Part shown: one piece after another, positions 25,647 through 39,200 of the stretch
Layout of the letters: each line of letters starts with the position of its first letter
How positions within the stretch are numbered: position 1 is the stretch's first letter
Assembly (NCBI RefSeq): GCF_000002985.6
Contig: NC_003279.8
Location: 13,020,001 to 13,084,000 of the forward strand
Direction: 5' to 3'
DNA length: 64,000 nucleotides
Origin: Caenorhabditis elegans
Taxonomy: Eukaryota; Nematoda; Chromadorea; Rhabditida; Rhabditidae
Translations under genes and position numbers: made by a program
Notes under the pieces: generated by a model
The model's database searches: none
What the model was told of the DNA's origin: nothing
The model's input: the letters and a program-made list of their open reading frames with translations, nothing else

Positions 25647-28600
25647 AGCAATTTACTAACTAGTGAATCTACCAATTCTTTTCAGAAAAACCTTTAAAAA
25701 CTTCAAAAATCTCTTGTGCCAACGTGATAGGCACATAGGTAGGCAGGCATATTTACCAGGAAAGGCCTGATCCAGAAGGTGTCTTAAATAATGAGTTGAC
25801 ACTACAAACTACAAAAAATTGGACTTTTGTTTCAGGTTCTCACAGCTTTGAATCTTGTAATGCGATTCCCATTTCATCACTTCAAATTTTTCTACAATTT
25901 CGGGCAGAAATCTCCTATATAATTTTTTTTCTGAGAAAACACTTTTTCGCAGAAAAATTAATATTTTTTCATCTGAAAATCTCTGAAATTTTTTTTCGAA
26001 ATGTCACCTTAAATTTGGCGCTAAAATTCGCGTGGAAATCGATCGGAAATCGCATTTCCGTTTGAAAAAAAAAAGTATTCGCTCACCTTTTTCAATCTTT
26101 TTTTTCCAATTTTCAATGGCTTTGCCCACTTTTTTAGGCCAAAAATCATAACTTTTTGTAGTTTGTAGTCTATTAGCCCCATGATATTCTGGAAATTTGG
26201 AAAATTTTACCTTTCAATTTGGGACCACTCTTTTTTAGAATAAATATAAAAATATCTTGAAATTTTTCAAAGAAATCTTTCACATAAAATTAGGCAGCTA
26301 CTGCAAAATATTGTGATTTGTAGTTTGTAGTTTTTAAGCCTCAACCAGCATATAACTTTTTTTGAGAAATATTTATAGATTCAACTACCTATTTCTGATT
26401 TTTCCAAGATTTTTGATCATTTCAAGTTAATTCGCTTATGCTATCAATTGTGACTTTATCACTTTTATCTCCAAATCATTTGTCCAATTTTATTTTCAGT
26501 TTTCCGGGAAACTGATGGTTGAGGCTTACAAAAATTCGAAATTTTGTGGCTTATAGGCTTTGGGCCCCACAATTCATCCAATTTATAGATGCTAAAATAG
26601 CGTTGTTATACAATTTACAGTCCTAGTCAAACATCAATGGATCCTCAAAAAGCTCCAAAAAATGTAGCTCTCCCTTTTTTCATCTAAATTTTTGTCCAAA
26701 AAACCACCGCTGAATCACTTTTTGATTAGAATTTTCTAGTTCACTGACTGATAATTTTTATATTCAAAATTCAAATACAACATGATTCTTGATGTGGAAA
26801 CTTTTTTTTCAGTTTTCTCAACGTTTTCAACCTGAAAACTCACATAATACACGTTTGATTAGTGATCTTGAGGAGTCTACATCGCCTAAAAGTTTTTTTT
26901 TTTTTGAGTATATGAAAAATCTAATAACTTATATATCGGTATTAATTTTGCTTCGAAAATTCGTTTTCAGGTCTCGAGACGACAATTTTTGTTTAAAGAG
27001 CACTGTAAATTTGCGGAATTTTCATAGTTTTTCTCACAATTTTTTACAAATTTAAATATTTGTATGTATAAGTATAAAATATAAAAAATCGAAAAAACTA
27101 CATGGTTACCAAATTGAAAGTTGCTAAGTTCCCCCACTTTTGCACACTTTTTTCCCGGAAAAAATGTCCGAATTCCTGGAAAAAACTTGAGTTTGTCGTC
27201 TTTGGAACTAATTTGCAACTTTTTGATGCTCAATAATTCAACTATTTGTAGCTTTAAAACCATATAATTTGACTTTTGTTTCAAAACCAATTTCCGAAAA
27301 TTTATTTCAAATTAAAATTTTTCCATCAAAAAATCCACATATCAATATTCCCAAATAACTATAAATTTTTCCAATTTCCGGTCACTTTTCCGGTTTCACC
27401 CCACTATTTTCAAAGGCATTTCTATGGGATAACATGCTAGATTAGTTAGTCACTATTGTTAGAGTATGTATGACTATAGTATAGGTTTTTGTGACTAATA
27501 TTGTGTAAATTAAGAATTGAAAGTGAAAAATTTTAGAAGCATTTTTTGACACTTTTTTCTTAAATTTCTTAAATTTATAAGAATTTTTATTTTTTTTTAA
27601 ACATCAATTTTTTGAATATATATAGCACCCTTTTTGTAGTTTGTAGTCCAATGTGCTCATTGAGCCAACTGGTTCTTATGTGACATTTGATACGTGTTGT
27701 CTGGTGGGGGAAGTGAAAACGAATGTTCCAATTGACTTTTGATATTTTATTTTTGAATAAGGTATGAAAATTTTAGAATTTAGAACAAACTGCGAAAATA
27801 GTATACACCGCGAAATATATTTGGTTGAGGTTCAAAGACTACAAACTACAATATTTGATTAGGCTCAAACAACTTATTTTTGAAAAAAAACCCCTGATTA
27901 TTAATGAGAAAGTTGGCGTGAACCAACCTAGTTTAGTTTCAGTACAGATATTGTGGTAGAGGCAAAAAGACTACAAACTACAAACTACAATCTCGGCTTA
28001 GTCTCAACCAAGTTCATAAAAGAGCCACTCTTTTTTCCAGATGCAGACTACAAACTACATTCAAATGAGAACCACTCCAAATTTTTTTTGCTAAAAAATA
28101 TTAATATCGAATTTTTGCCTTTTTTGCCACAACTTTTTGGTTGAAGCTTAGAAACTACAAACTACAAACCGGGCTTAACCTAGACTGGGCTCAAAAAGCT
28201 CAAAAACCGCGCAATTTCGATAAAAATCAGTGTCAATTTCACACGGAAACCTTTCTTTTTTTGCTCATTCCGGTCATTTTCATTTTCTCAATCGTCTTTG
28301 CGTATTTGATGAGAAAAAGCCAATTTCAACGTTGTCGTCGTCACCTTCTCTTTTTCGCCTATTTTCACACCCTGCGCGCCCTGTTGAAAATTGGTTTAGT
28401 TACGGCAAGGGGCGGCAAACATGTCTTTTCAAGACGAAAAAGAAGATGTGCTCATTCAGTCAAACTTACTATTGGCTCAGTGAGCAACTTTTCTTCATTT
28501 TTTTCTTATCGGAAACATTGAAACCAAAGTATCAAAAACATAATTTCTTTTTGAAAAATTGGCAAATATTCAAAAATTTTGGTTGAAGTGTAGTTTGTAG

Positions 28601-30460
28601 TCATATTTTTAGTCAAAGCTTTGATTACAAACTACAGTGAATTTTAAGCAATTTTTTCAAAGTTTAGCTGAAATGTCAATTTAAAAAAAATTTGGAACAA
28701 GTTGGTTGAGCCCGCTTGGCGAAACTTTGTAGTTTGTAGTTCCTTAATTTTGAAAATTGTAGTTTGTAGTCTATACCTGAAATTTTATAGCTTGCACTCT
28801 TCGAGCCTTTTTTGCTAACGGGCAAAATCGAAAAAAAAAACATTTTTTAATTCTGAAAAGTGGCATCGTTACGCAAAAATTCTAGAAAAAACTTGGTTAA
28901 GAATAAAAGTTGTAGCTTGTAGTATACACCAAGTTGTAGTTCGTAGTATATGTGGTTTGTAGCAGATTACAAACTACAATAGTCTCGCCCTCAACCAAAT
29001 TCCATTTTTCAAAGGTTTTATCACCCAACTTCACTTTTTCAGTATAAATTTCAGCATTTTTTTTTCCAGAAAACGCTTCAACTTTTGTAGAATTTCCTTA
29101 TTAGCAAGGGAACCCCTTAAGCCAACGTCATTTTTTTAATTAATTTTCAAGACAAATGGCCTTGTTTTTTTGAACTTTTTCTGAAATTTCTTGAACTTTT
29201 CTCAGAAAAATACTATTTGCGAATCGTTTTTTTTTGTCATTCACTACAAACTACACATTTTCAGCCTAAACCATTTTGGGATTGAAGTTTGTAGTGTCTT
29301 AGCCTCAACCAACTCTCTTGAATTTTTTGGTAGAGTATCGGAGGCTATTCTACAAAACTTTTCCGTTTTTGATTTTTGGTTTAAAATTTCCGATTTTTAG
29401 TTTTTTTTAGGTTTTTTGAATAGCGGCAATCAGAAAAATGAATCGAAAATATATATAAATATTTTTTGACACGAAAAGTGCAATAAGGAAGTTGATGATT
29501 AGATCTACGTCATTTGAATTTGAAAATAAGGAAGTTAGTCAAAAAATCGGAAGTTCCAAGTGATCATGAGCTTTGATCATGAGCTTAGAACGTATTCTTA
29601 GTTTTTTCTGGAAAAATCTAAAGAAAAACACATTAAAACTTGATTTTTCCCACAAAAAAAAGATTATTTGTAGTTTGTAGTCTCTTTAGCCTCAACCAGT
29701 TTATTACTTTTGCAACACGGATTGAGCGGTGTTTCATTACGTAGGAAACCTGTAATTGAAATTGGTTGAGGCCGAGACTACAAACTACAGAACAACTTGT
29801 ATAAACCAAAAATTGTAGTTTGTAGGCAATAAGCCTCAACCTACAGTGTAGTTTGTAGTCTGTGATGATTTTTAACCTCTATACTATTCCGCCAAAATTA
29901 AAAAATAAAACTTCCCGTCCTTCATTCCTAAATCTACTCCATAATCTTCTTTTCAACAACAAAAACAAGAAAGCAGCCGAAAAAAAACTTTTTTCCCATC
30001 TTTTTTTTCTTCTCGTATCCACGTGTTCACCCATCAATATTTTCTCGGAGAGCACCCAAATGAATGGGGGCGGAGCCTCTTTTGGAGCATGAAAATGGCT
30101 CCGCCCATTTTTGTGTGCTCATCGAACTGGAGCATCAGGGGTGTTGAGCTGTTTTGCAGAAATTTGAATTTAAAATTTGGAAAATAAATTTAGGAATTTT
30201 TTTGCAACTTTATTTTTTCAAAAAAAAAAATTTGGGACTAAACAATTCTGACAGTTTTTTTGAATTTTTTTTTCAATTTCGCAAAGGTTGACAAAACTTC
30301 GATGCAGCTAGAGTCACTTTCATATAATTATTTTTTGAATATTATACGTTCGCGAAAATTTTCACGAACGTGTAATAAAGAATTTTTTTCGTTTTTTTGT
30401 TTTTTTGCAGTTTTCCTCAATTTCCACAAATGCATAATATTCAGGAATGCAAAATTAGAC

Positions 30461-33400
30461 ATGTTGGACTACAATAACGTTACGTCAGGTTCATCAGAAG
30501 AGGACTATGATACAAGTGAAATAATTGGGTTGCAAGTTAATACGCACGAAGAATATGAGGATATTATTGCAGAAGCTTTATGGCCAAATGCTGTTGAACA
30601 GTGGTTAGTTATTCTAAAAATTTTGGAAAATTCTAGAAAAAAACCAGGAAGAATGGCTCTAAATTAAAAAAAAAACTCTCATATCTCAAAAACTATCAGT
30701 TTTATCAAAAAATTGCCAATTAACAAAATACTGTACAGATATTTTTACACATTTTGTTCGTTGACACCTTTTTGTTAATTCCAACCATTACGGAGATACA
30801 CAAACTTTTAAAAGTGAAAAAATTGTGTTAAAAAAAAATAAATTTTTTGAAGACTTTTGAAGCCTTCGCCCGTTGCAGTGATATTAAAAATATTAAAATT
30901 GGATATTAAAAAGTGCTTGCTAACAAAAGTTTGCAAAAATATTTGGAAAATATTGTTAGTTGACAATTTTTTGATAGCTTTATTGGTTTTTGAAATATGC
31001 TACTTCGAATTTTTTTTTCCGATTTGTTTCATATTTTTTCAAATCAAAAAATTCCAAATTTTCAATAACTCTCAGTCCATATCACTTTCTTGTTTTCCCT
31101 CTCCAAAAAATGCCACGTCATTCCCCCCGATGTGTCAGATGTCAACTTGACACCTCCTACACTTGGGGGCAATTTAAATTTCCAACGGGCTGAAATATTC
31201 CACCGCTAATGACGTGGAAACTTGACACGTGGCAATTTGGGTTACTGTAGTTTTGTATTTAAAACTTTTTTCAGGTTCGTATACATATTGGCAAGTATGA
31301 TGGTGATCGGAGTGATTGGAAATACGTTGGTCGTTGTTGTAGTGGCAACTAATAAGTCTATGGTAGGTCGGATGGGAACAGGGAACAGGGGGAACAGGGT
31401 AGTTTGTAGCATGTTTCACAAAGTATATTTTTGATCTACCTGGAAAAATGTAAAATCAGGGTAGGAGTACAGATCACCAAGTAGATCATAAACAAGTTTT
31501 TAAAAATTGTAAAGTTAAGGCCATCATGGAAAGTATTTTTGAACAAGTGGTGTCAGTGTGTCTCATTTTGGTTTGATCTACGTAGATCTACAATAAATGC
31601 GGGAGTTGAGACGCAGAGTTTTCAACTGATTTTGCATGGTTAAGAACATGCTGACGTCACTTTTTTTTGTTGGATTTTTTTAATGGATCAAACCAAAATG
31701 GGACACTTTGACACCGCGTGACTAAACCAACCGTTCCAAAGTCTATCCCTTGCCCAAATCCGTCAACTCTAAAACATAAAACTGCGAATGTCACACATAG
31801 AAAATCCGCCTCTTTTCCCGAATCGAATAAACATTTTTTTAATGAAAACACACGGCGTTTTCGTCGACGCTCAATGTTTTCCTATCATCGTCACCTCATT
31901 TCTATCCTTTTCCAGCAATAGGGAAAAAGTTAGAGTGAATGTGTGTGTGACGAAGATGTCTTCTAATGAAAATGAAAAAAGCCAACTCGAGGAAATGAGA
32001 GATTTGTAGACAGGCTGAAAGCTGAAAAGGAGCTGAAAAGGGGATTTTTATGTTAAGCTTTGAACATTGACACTTTAAATGACAGGAAGAGATGGAAGAT
32101 GTTTTAGAACATTCGAAGATCATTCAGACACATCAGGGGAAACTACAACGGGGTGGTTGTAACATCGTGTAGTTTGTAGTGTGAGCCTTCACTCATTTTT
32201 GATTGATTGAGGTTCACCCTACAGCCTACAAAACTATTCAGAAATTATTCTAGAAAACTATATATTTTTTTGCTGAAAAATTTTGAATTTCACCTCTATT
32301 TTAGCTGCTCAAAATTAAAAAATTGCTTTTGGCTACAAACTACACATTTTGCCTAAGCTTCAACCAAACGACGATCTTCAGAATTTCACTGCAAATATGA
32401 GCAAAATGAGCAATGCAATGACGTAAAACGAGCATTTGAATAAGGCTTATTAAGTAAGCAGGTCTTACTTCCAAAATCCCAGGAAAAAAGAAAACATCGG
32501 ATTTTTTTTGAAGTCGGGACCTAGGTGACCCATTCTTAGGTTTTGTAATATTAAGATTTTCAAACACATAATTGGTGCAAAATGTTTTGCTGATCATTTT
32601 GCCATTTGAAATTTTTTTAATAGCTCTCACCGCTCCAAAGTTATGACAGTTTGAAGTAGAGAAATAATAAGAGGGAGAGGACGCAGACGACGATGGTGTC
32701 TACGTCTCGGTTCAACCCACGCTCTTTCGTCATCTCTATGTAAATTGTAAGAGAAACGTTAAGAAACCGCCTTTGTAGTTTGTAGTTTGTAGATCCAGGA
32801 AACTGTAGTTTGTAGTCTTTAAGTCTCCACCAATGCAAAACTATACTCCAAATTCTGATAGTGAGTATACAACACGGAACACATATTATGTTTTTCTGAA
32901 AATTTGTCTTTAATAATTTATGAAAATCTGGAAAATTTTCGGAACAAGATTTTTTCCAAAAGATTTTCATGTTTTTCTCAAAAAATTTTTAGAATTTTTT
33001 ATCTTTTCCAATCTGTGATTTTCGGTTGAATTTTTCATGATATCAAAGAACCTCTCCGATTTCTGGTTTTAGGGGCTCGGGGACTACAAACTATACACGC
33101 CCTGCCAGAGCCAAAAAGCTTCCAGAATTTTCCAGAAAGTGCAACACATTTTGTCAGTCCGTGTGTTGTTTTTCAGTGAAATTAGGTCCCTTTTGTTTTG
33201 CACATCATTAACATTTCGTGCTGCCTGGCGCACTGCCAAATGAGCATAATGTAGGGAAGATGCTCAATTTTTTTTTTAGAAAAAACGGAAAAATTTTGTT
33301 GGAATTGGATTTGAAGGGGAATTTAAGGAGCAAACGGAGAAACACGATGGTCTTTGAAATGTTTAGAAAAAACCACTGTATTTTTTCAGCGCAACGCTCT

Positions 33401-36287
33401 CAACTTGGTACTGATGAACTTGGCAATTGCTGATCTTCTCATATTACTATTCTGTCTTCCATTAACAGTGGTGAATGACGTCACCAAGACTTTTTGGTTT
33501 TCGGCGGTTTTTTGTAAAAGTGTTAATTTTGTAAATGTAAGTTTTGATATCGAAATTTCAATTGTATAAAATTATCGATTTTTTTCAGAATACATCAGTG
33601 TACGTGAGCATAATGTCATTGGTATTCATCACTTGTGAAAGGTGGCGAGCAATTACATATCCCTTAAAAAGCCCATTTGTTAGAACGAGATCTGTCATTG
33701 GAGGTACCAAATTTCAGCTTAATTCTATCAAAAATCGATATTTCCAGGAATTTGGTTCATTGCAATGTTCCTCTCGTCGCCGGAGCCCGTCACGCTACAT
33801 CTCGCCGGAGCCCCATTTGTGCGACCTAATTTTACAACAAAGGTAATAAATTGAAAATCTTTATCATTTGCAGCAAAATTAAAGCCATGGCCTAGGATTT
33901 TTTCTAGGCCATCAGGTTATAAATGTGTGCAACATAGTACTCTGAAAACCTATTGCCCTGAGATTTTTTGAACATAGTGAATGAACTGTGGTCTATCCAA
34001 TCCAAGCTTGAAAAATTGAAATTTTTAAAAAATTAATTTTCAGTGGGGAACACGTTGCAAGGAATCGTGGTCAGAAGAATTCCAGAAAAACTATCAACTA
34101 CTACAGACAATTTTCTCATTTGTACTTCCACTTCTTGTCATATCAATTTTATGTCTGCATATGGTCCGAACCTTGCATTTCTCTGCAAATTACTTGACGT
34201 AAGTCCCGTATTTTCTATACCAAAAACTCAAAATTTTTCCAAATTTTAAAGTCTAATAGATTTTAAATTTTGCGCAGGTTATAGTGTAAGTTGAAAGTTT
34301 TTTGATAGCTGTAGCCGTATGAATGTTATGTCAGTTTTATAAAACTTTATAAAACATTTATATATAAACCTTTCGATAGTAGTTCCAACTGAAAATTTTG
34401 GAAATTACATTTTCAAAAATTTTGAAATATTCTCAAAAAGTCAATAATTTCAGAGTAGCAAACCGACAAATCAGCATACGAAAAAAAGCGGTCCGGATGC
34501 TATGTGCAGTGGTTTTTCTCTTCTCAATGTCTAATCTACCTGTTCATTTGTACAATATTGCGCTGTAAGTTTTTTGTAAGATTTTAAATGGTGAAGTTTT
34601 TTTTTTAATTAGAAAAAAACTTTTACTAAAAGCGAGATATGAGAGTTTTAAAAATGGGTACAATTTTTTAAATTTGTTTTCTGGATATTTTCAATTGCTC
34701 ATATCTCGTTTTGTATGAGAGTTACAAAAAAAGTCAACTGACAATATATTTAAAATTTTTTGATAAATGTTTTGTGTGTTGAAATCTTTTCGATTTTTCT
34801 TCTCACCGCAAAGATATGCAAGTTTTAAGGAAGTATGTTCCTCTAGTTCCGTGCCGAAACTTCCCTTTGAACCCCTGTAAGACCTTAACAATTTGAAATA
34901 TTGAAAAGTTGTGAACTAACAAAATAAACTACATACATTTTTCCACAGTTTGTTAGTTGACAACCTATCACCACTACCAAGTTATAAGAGTTCAAAAATA
35001 AATTCACCTAATATTTCAAAATTTCCAGAAACTACGATTTACTGTCAACGGATGTGAGCACTAATACAATTGCAGTTCGGAAGCTCCTGCCACGCGTTTT
35101 TTCATATTCTTCATCATGTCTCAACCCCATTCTGTACAGCTTTCTAAGTGGTAGGTTTGAATTTTGTTCAATTTATATTTTGGAAAAAAACCAATCGATA
35201 AAACCAACAGATTTATATATAATTTTAAAAAATCAAACAAACGAAAAATCAGAAAAAAAGTGAGATATGTACACGTGAGATATTCAATTTTGAGATTTCA
35301 ACTGATGGGGTGGGTGGGGGTTACGGTAACAATGCCTAGAAATCAACCGGGTCAGAAATTATGGGAAGGGAAATGTGAGAAAATCGGATATTTCGGACCC
35401 GTAGAATAAGTACGTTTGTTGAATTTAGCGTAGCCGATTTAGTCAGTGGCAAAAATTTTAGAATCCTAGTGCACCTGGGAAGGAACTTATGACCATTTTT
35501 AAACTGATGGCCTAAAAAAAAGCTAGGCCATCAATTTTCAAAACGGCTTAGTTTTACTCTCAGATGACTTAACGGCTTGATAATTTCAGAAAATGTCAAA
35601 CTCTATGAGAAAATCAAAAATTCCATTAAATAAAGTAAAAAGTTTCAAGTAAGGTGGCCTAGAAAATTCCATGATTTTGAAATTAATATTTCTAGGCCAC
35701 CAAATTATCCACACTAGAGTTGATCAAAACTGTTTAGTCTAGCAATACAGTTTCAGTTCATTTGGACAACTTGGAGCACAGTTATAATAGTTTGAAGATG
35801 GCGGCCTAGCTTTTTTCTAGGCCAACGTAACTTCAACGGGGTATAACTCGGCTTTCAGGGAGTCTAGTAAGCTAAAATTTTTGCCACAATCTAAATCAAT
35901 TACGCTAAATTTAATGAAACCGAAAAATAAAAGAAAGAAAAACTTAAAAAAAAAAATCTAAAACTAAACAAAAAAAACATTTCAGGACGATTCCGCGAAG
36001 AGTTCGGCCGAGTAGTATGCTGTCTTCGGGATGAGAAATCAAGCCGTGAATTCCGAAGAAAACAGGCTTCACTGTACGCTTCAAGTCAAAGAGTTCGAAC
36101 GAATAGTTGCTCAACGATGCTTTTGGATCGTGAAACCAGATCATCACTGATTATTCGGAGAGTGTCGTTGGCACAGGCGATACCTTCATCTCCTCTAATT
36201 GCTCATCAGAATCCACGTCTCTTTTCACTTGATGACGTACGTGAGGAAGTGACAAATTCAGAGGCTCTTGTGCTCCAGAACTGCTGA
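30461..36287 (+). CDS. npr-14: Peptide (rhodopsin-class) G-protein-coupled receptor
   Basis: Nine exons, phase-consistent: 30461-30603, 31275-31362, 33390-33536, 33589-33703, 33748-33842, 34044-34198, 34454-34564, 35029-35150 and 35986-36287 (TGA), 425 residues. The acidic N-terminus has an NVT glycosylation site. Helix 1 has GNTLVVVVVA and helix 2 has NLAIADLL. A Cys before helix 3 (AVFCKS) can pair with one in loop 2 (TRCKES). Helix 3 ends CERW in place of the usual DRY, helix 4 has IWFIAMFLSSP, and helix 7 has SCLNPILY (NPxxY). The cytoplasmic tail has CC, a probable palmitoylation site, and many Ser/Arg. An acceptor at 30442-30444 probably marks trans-splicing; the leader then holds a three-codon uORF (ATG CAA AAT TAG at 30447). 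The last exon overlaps coding exon 7 of nhr-85 on the other strand. The npr-14 symbol rests on remembered adjacency to nhr-85 and could be wrong; the GPCR class is secure. Confidence 0.9.
31546..31720. mobile_element. Inverted-repeat element (GTGGTGTCA family), copy 1, in npr-14 intron
   Basis: Left end GTGGTGTCAGTGTGTCTCAT..GGTTTGATC is mirrored by GATCAAACC..ATGGGACACTTTGACACCGC on the right. The interior includes AATGCGGGAGTTGAGACGCAG. Related copies are at 43580-43737 and 46278-46458. No coding capacity. Confidence 0.8.
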
Positions 36288-39200
36288 TTCGACGTGGTCT
36301 CTCCAAAAGTGAGGCGATCGATGGATGACGTTCGATGAATTCCGATTTTACTGATGATGATGACGTTGATGTCGCCGATGCGGGTGGGGACAAGAATGCC
36401 GGTGGAAGAAGTACGGGTGCTGCAGCAGCTACTGGAGCAATCAGGAGATTTTGCGAGAAGTGCTGAAAAGTTTTATTTTATTGTGAGTTCAAAAACCCTT
36501 TTTGTCTGTATTATCAAGTTTGCCATAGCCTAGTTAGTCTACTCAAAAATTTTCAGAGCTTCAAGCCCACTGGGAGCTGAGATATGCATTTGGTGGCCAA
36601 GAAAAAGCTAGGCCACCAACTTTCAATCGCGCAAAACTTGCGTCCTGTGGGTATTGATACCTTGAAATTTTTGATATAGACTATATCAAACATGATATAT
36701 ACGAATAAATATGAAGTCAAAACTTTTGGAGTGTATAACTTTTTTTAATTTCAAAATTTGATTTTCGTAATTCGTATTCCACACAAAGTGTTCACCATGT
36801 TTTAATTGGTAGATCATCAAATTTTCAAAACATTTAACCTACTGCCCGCTGAGTTACAAGCATTAGAAGTTTAGTGGCCTAGAAAAAGCTAGGCCATCAA
36901 TTTTCTAATCGATATAACTTGGGTGGAAATAGGCCTAGCGCTTTGAAATTTTTTGTAACGACTAATAGTCCTACGCCTGTTTTAATGCAAACATTTTTAC
37001 TTCAAATTTAGAAAAAAAAATTCAAAAAGTTTATAACTTAAAAATCTAACCTGAGAAATTTGAGACATCTGCCGAAGTCGATCACTATGCCACTGTCTCA
37101 AAGTACGAACATCAGCCAACAGAGATGGTGCAGTTGCCAATGATTGGATACCTCCGAGCTTTCCAAGTACACACCAAAGACGTTCAGCTAGTAGCATTGG
37201 CTGCTGACTTTCCGGCAACAAATCCGCCTGGCAAACTGCAATCGCTGTGAGAATCGGGACAGTTTGTGGTGGAAGTTGTCGAATTCTGGCGGATATCGAT
37301 TGAATTGCCTGGGGGATAATTGGGTTGGCGGATGACTGGTCGTAGGTTAAGCCTCCTGGTGGGAAGTGTTGGGATGTTGAGGCGGAGGCCGAGGCAAGAA
37401 GCATCACATCAAATACGCTGTTCTGTAATTTTATTTATTTTTGAAGGTTTTCGAATAAATGTTTATTTTTGAATTTATCACTTCTTTCAAATTGTTCTCC
37501 AAAAATTTCAGAGTTCTAGCCCAGTTAGGAGCTGAGTAATGTCTACTCAAAATTTGCGAGACGCGGTGCGGCTGCGTTTTCAAATGATAAAAAATGTTTC
37601 CTAACCTCAACAGAACTATAGACCTTCTAAGTTTTGTTGGCCTAGAAAAAGCTAGGCCATTCATTTTTAAAGCCTGTATAACTCGGCCCCCAGTTATTCA
37701 ATTTGGCTGAAAATTTTTCACTGGACTCAAAGAGTCTTGGGTATTTCAGAAATCAAATAAAAATATAATTTCTACAAAAATTTACCTGTAACAAGTGTAC
37801 TCTCTGTGTCTGAGTAATCGATAAAAACGCTGGAATAGAGTTGGCAAAGTCGATGGCGGCTTTCAACGGAATTACAATAAAATTGCTTGTAATAGGACAC
37901 CTGTCTGTGTAGATTGGTCCCGTGCACTTTTCGAGCTGGAATATGTTAAATTATAGCTGATAATGATAACTTTTTACTACGTCTTGCCCCTTTAAGTTAC
38001 ACCCAAAAAACCTACCGTTGCTTGCAAAGTTCCAAAAGCTTGATTGATTTTGTGCATGACCTCTGTCAAATTCTCATATTGAATTGCAATTTGATCTCTT
38101 TGTGATTGAACATTTGTCTTTTGCATTTCCTCAAACATTCGTGCTTTCTCACGTTTTGGCACTCTGCCAAATCGGACGGCTGAAAAATAAAGGTTTTTGG
38201 AGGAGTAAGGGTAATTTGAGTTTAAAATTTTTTGGGAAGACATGATATATTCAACAAAAAAGAGCATATTGTAAAATAAATAAATAAAAACTTCTGCTAA
38301 TTTTGAGTTAAAAATATTTTGAAAATCTCAAACAAAATTGAAATTTTTGCCAAAAAATGTTGTTTGAGAAATGTTTTTTTAAAATCAAAATCCCATATTT
38401 AAGCAAATTTTGAAAATTGTTTCAAGGAGCACTGTGAAAAAAAGTATAACTTTACACTAGTTAAAACATAATTTTCAATTGGCCGTGAGATTTCTAGGCC
38501 ACCAAAAACTAGAATTTTTCAGGCAACTCGTCTAAAACTTCCATTGTGGAACGTATACCTGATTTTTTACTTAATCATTAGCTAAATTGCCATTTTATAA
38601 TATTTTCAGAATAATTAAAAATTTTAGGCCATAACTGTAAAACCTAGGCCACCAACCCCTAACCTTTATTCTTTTCCCCTTAAGACGCCCATGGACAAAT
38701 TTTTCCAAAACGACAAATCACATAAAGAAAGTGCATAACACATTTTCGCGTACGGCGGGAAAAACACCACAGGAAAAAAACGGAAAAAAGGTCAGAAGAC
38801 CGAGAAAGTGCAACTATTTTTTTCCGTTAATGTGTCTTTGTGCGTGTGTTTCTTTGTCTCGCCTTGGTGCCCCGGGTAACCCATAAATAACCCCCACCGG
38901 AATGTTTAATTTTGTTAAGGTTTTTTGGGTTTCTAGGCCATCTGGATTTGGGCTTTTAGGCTTTTCTCAACTTACCATCCCTAGACATTCCAACTGCTAG
39001 GCATTTCTTCAGTCTGCAGCACTGACACCTGTTACGGTTGTTACGAAGGATCAGGCAGTCTTCGGCCCGTGTGCACGCTCTGTAGGTGATCTTTTGCTGG
39101 ATGGAACGACGGAAGAAACCCTGAATTAAAAATTTTGTTGAATAGATTTGTAAAGGAAAAAATGGGAATTTTGAAATGTTTATTGAGAATTTCGGATGTT

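Larger units (their letters stand above)
25118..30460. other. 5.3-kb intergenic stretch, repeats only
   Basis: Contains a heptamer array (25549-25646) and many scattered GTAGTTTGTAGT copies in both orientations, separated by A/T low-complexity DNA. The longest open frame (25123-25659) reads through 3'-UTR sequence and the heptamer array and is not a gene. The region must include the npr-14 promoter, but I see no distinctive site. Confidence 0.6.

Noticed and set aside
25123-25659. 178-codon open frame after the CaaX gene
   Set aside because: It begins inside the likely 3' UTR, runs through A/T sequence and ends in translated heptamer repeat; no conserved domain or splice logic.
30260-30460. 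Longer npr-14 N-terminus from an upstream in-frame ATG at 30260
   Set aside because: The upstream residues are Phe-rich low-complexity translation and a strong acceptor lies at 30442-30444, so the ATG at 30461 is preferred.
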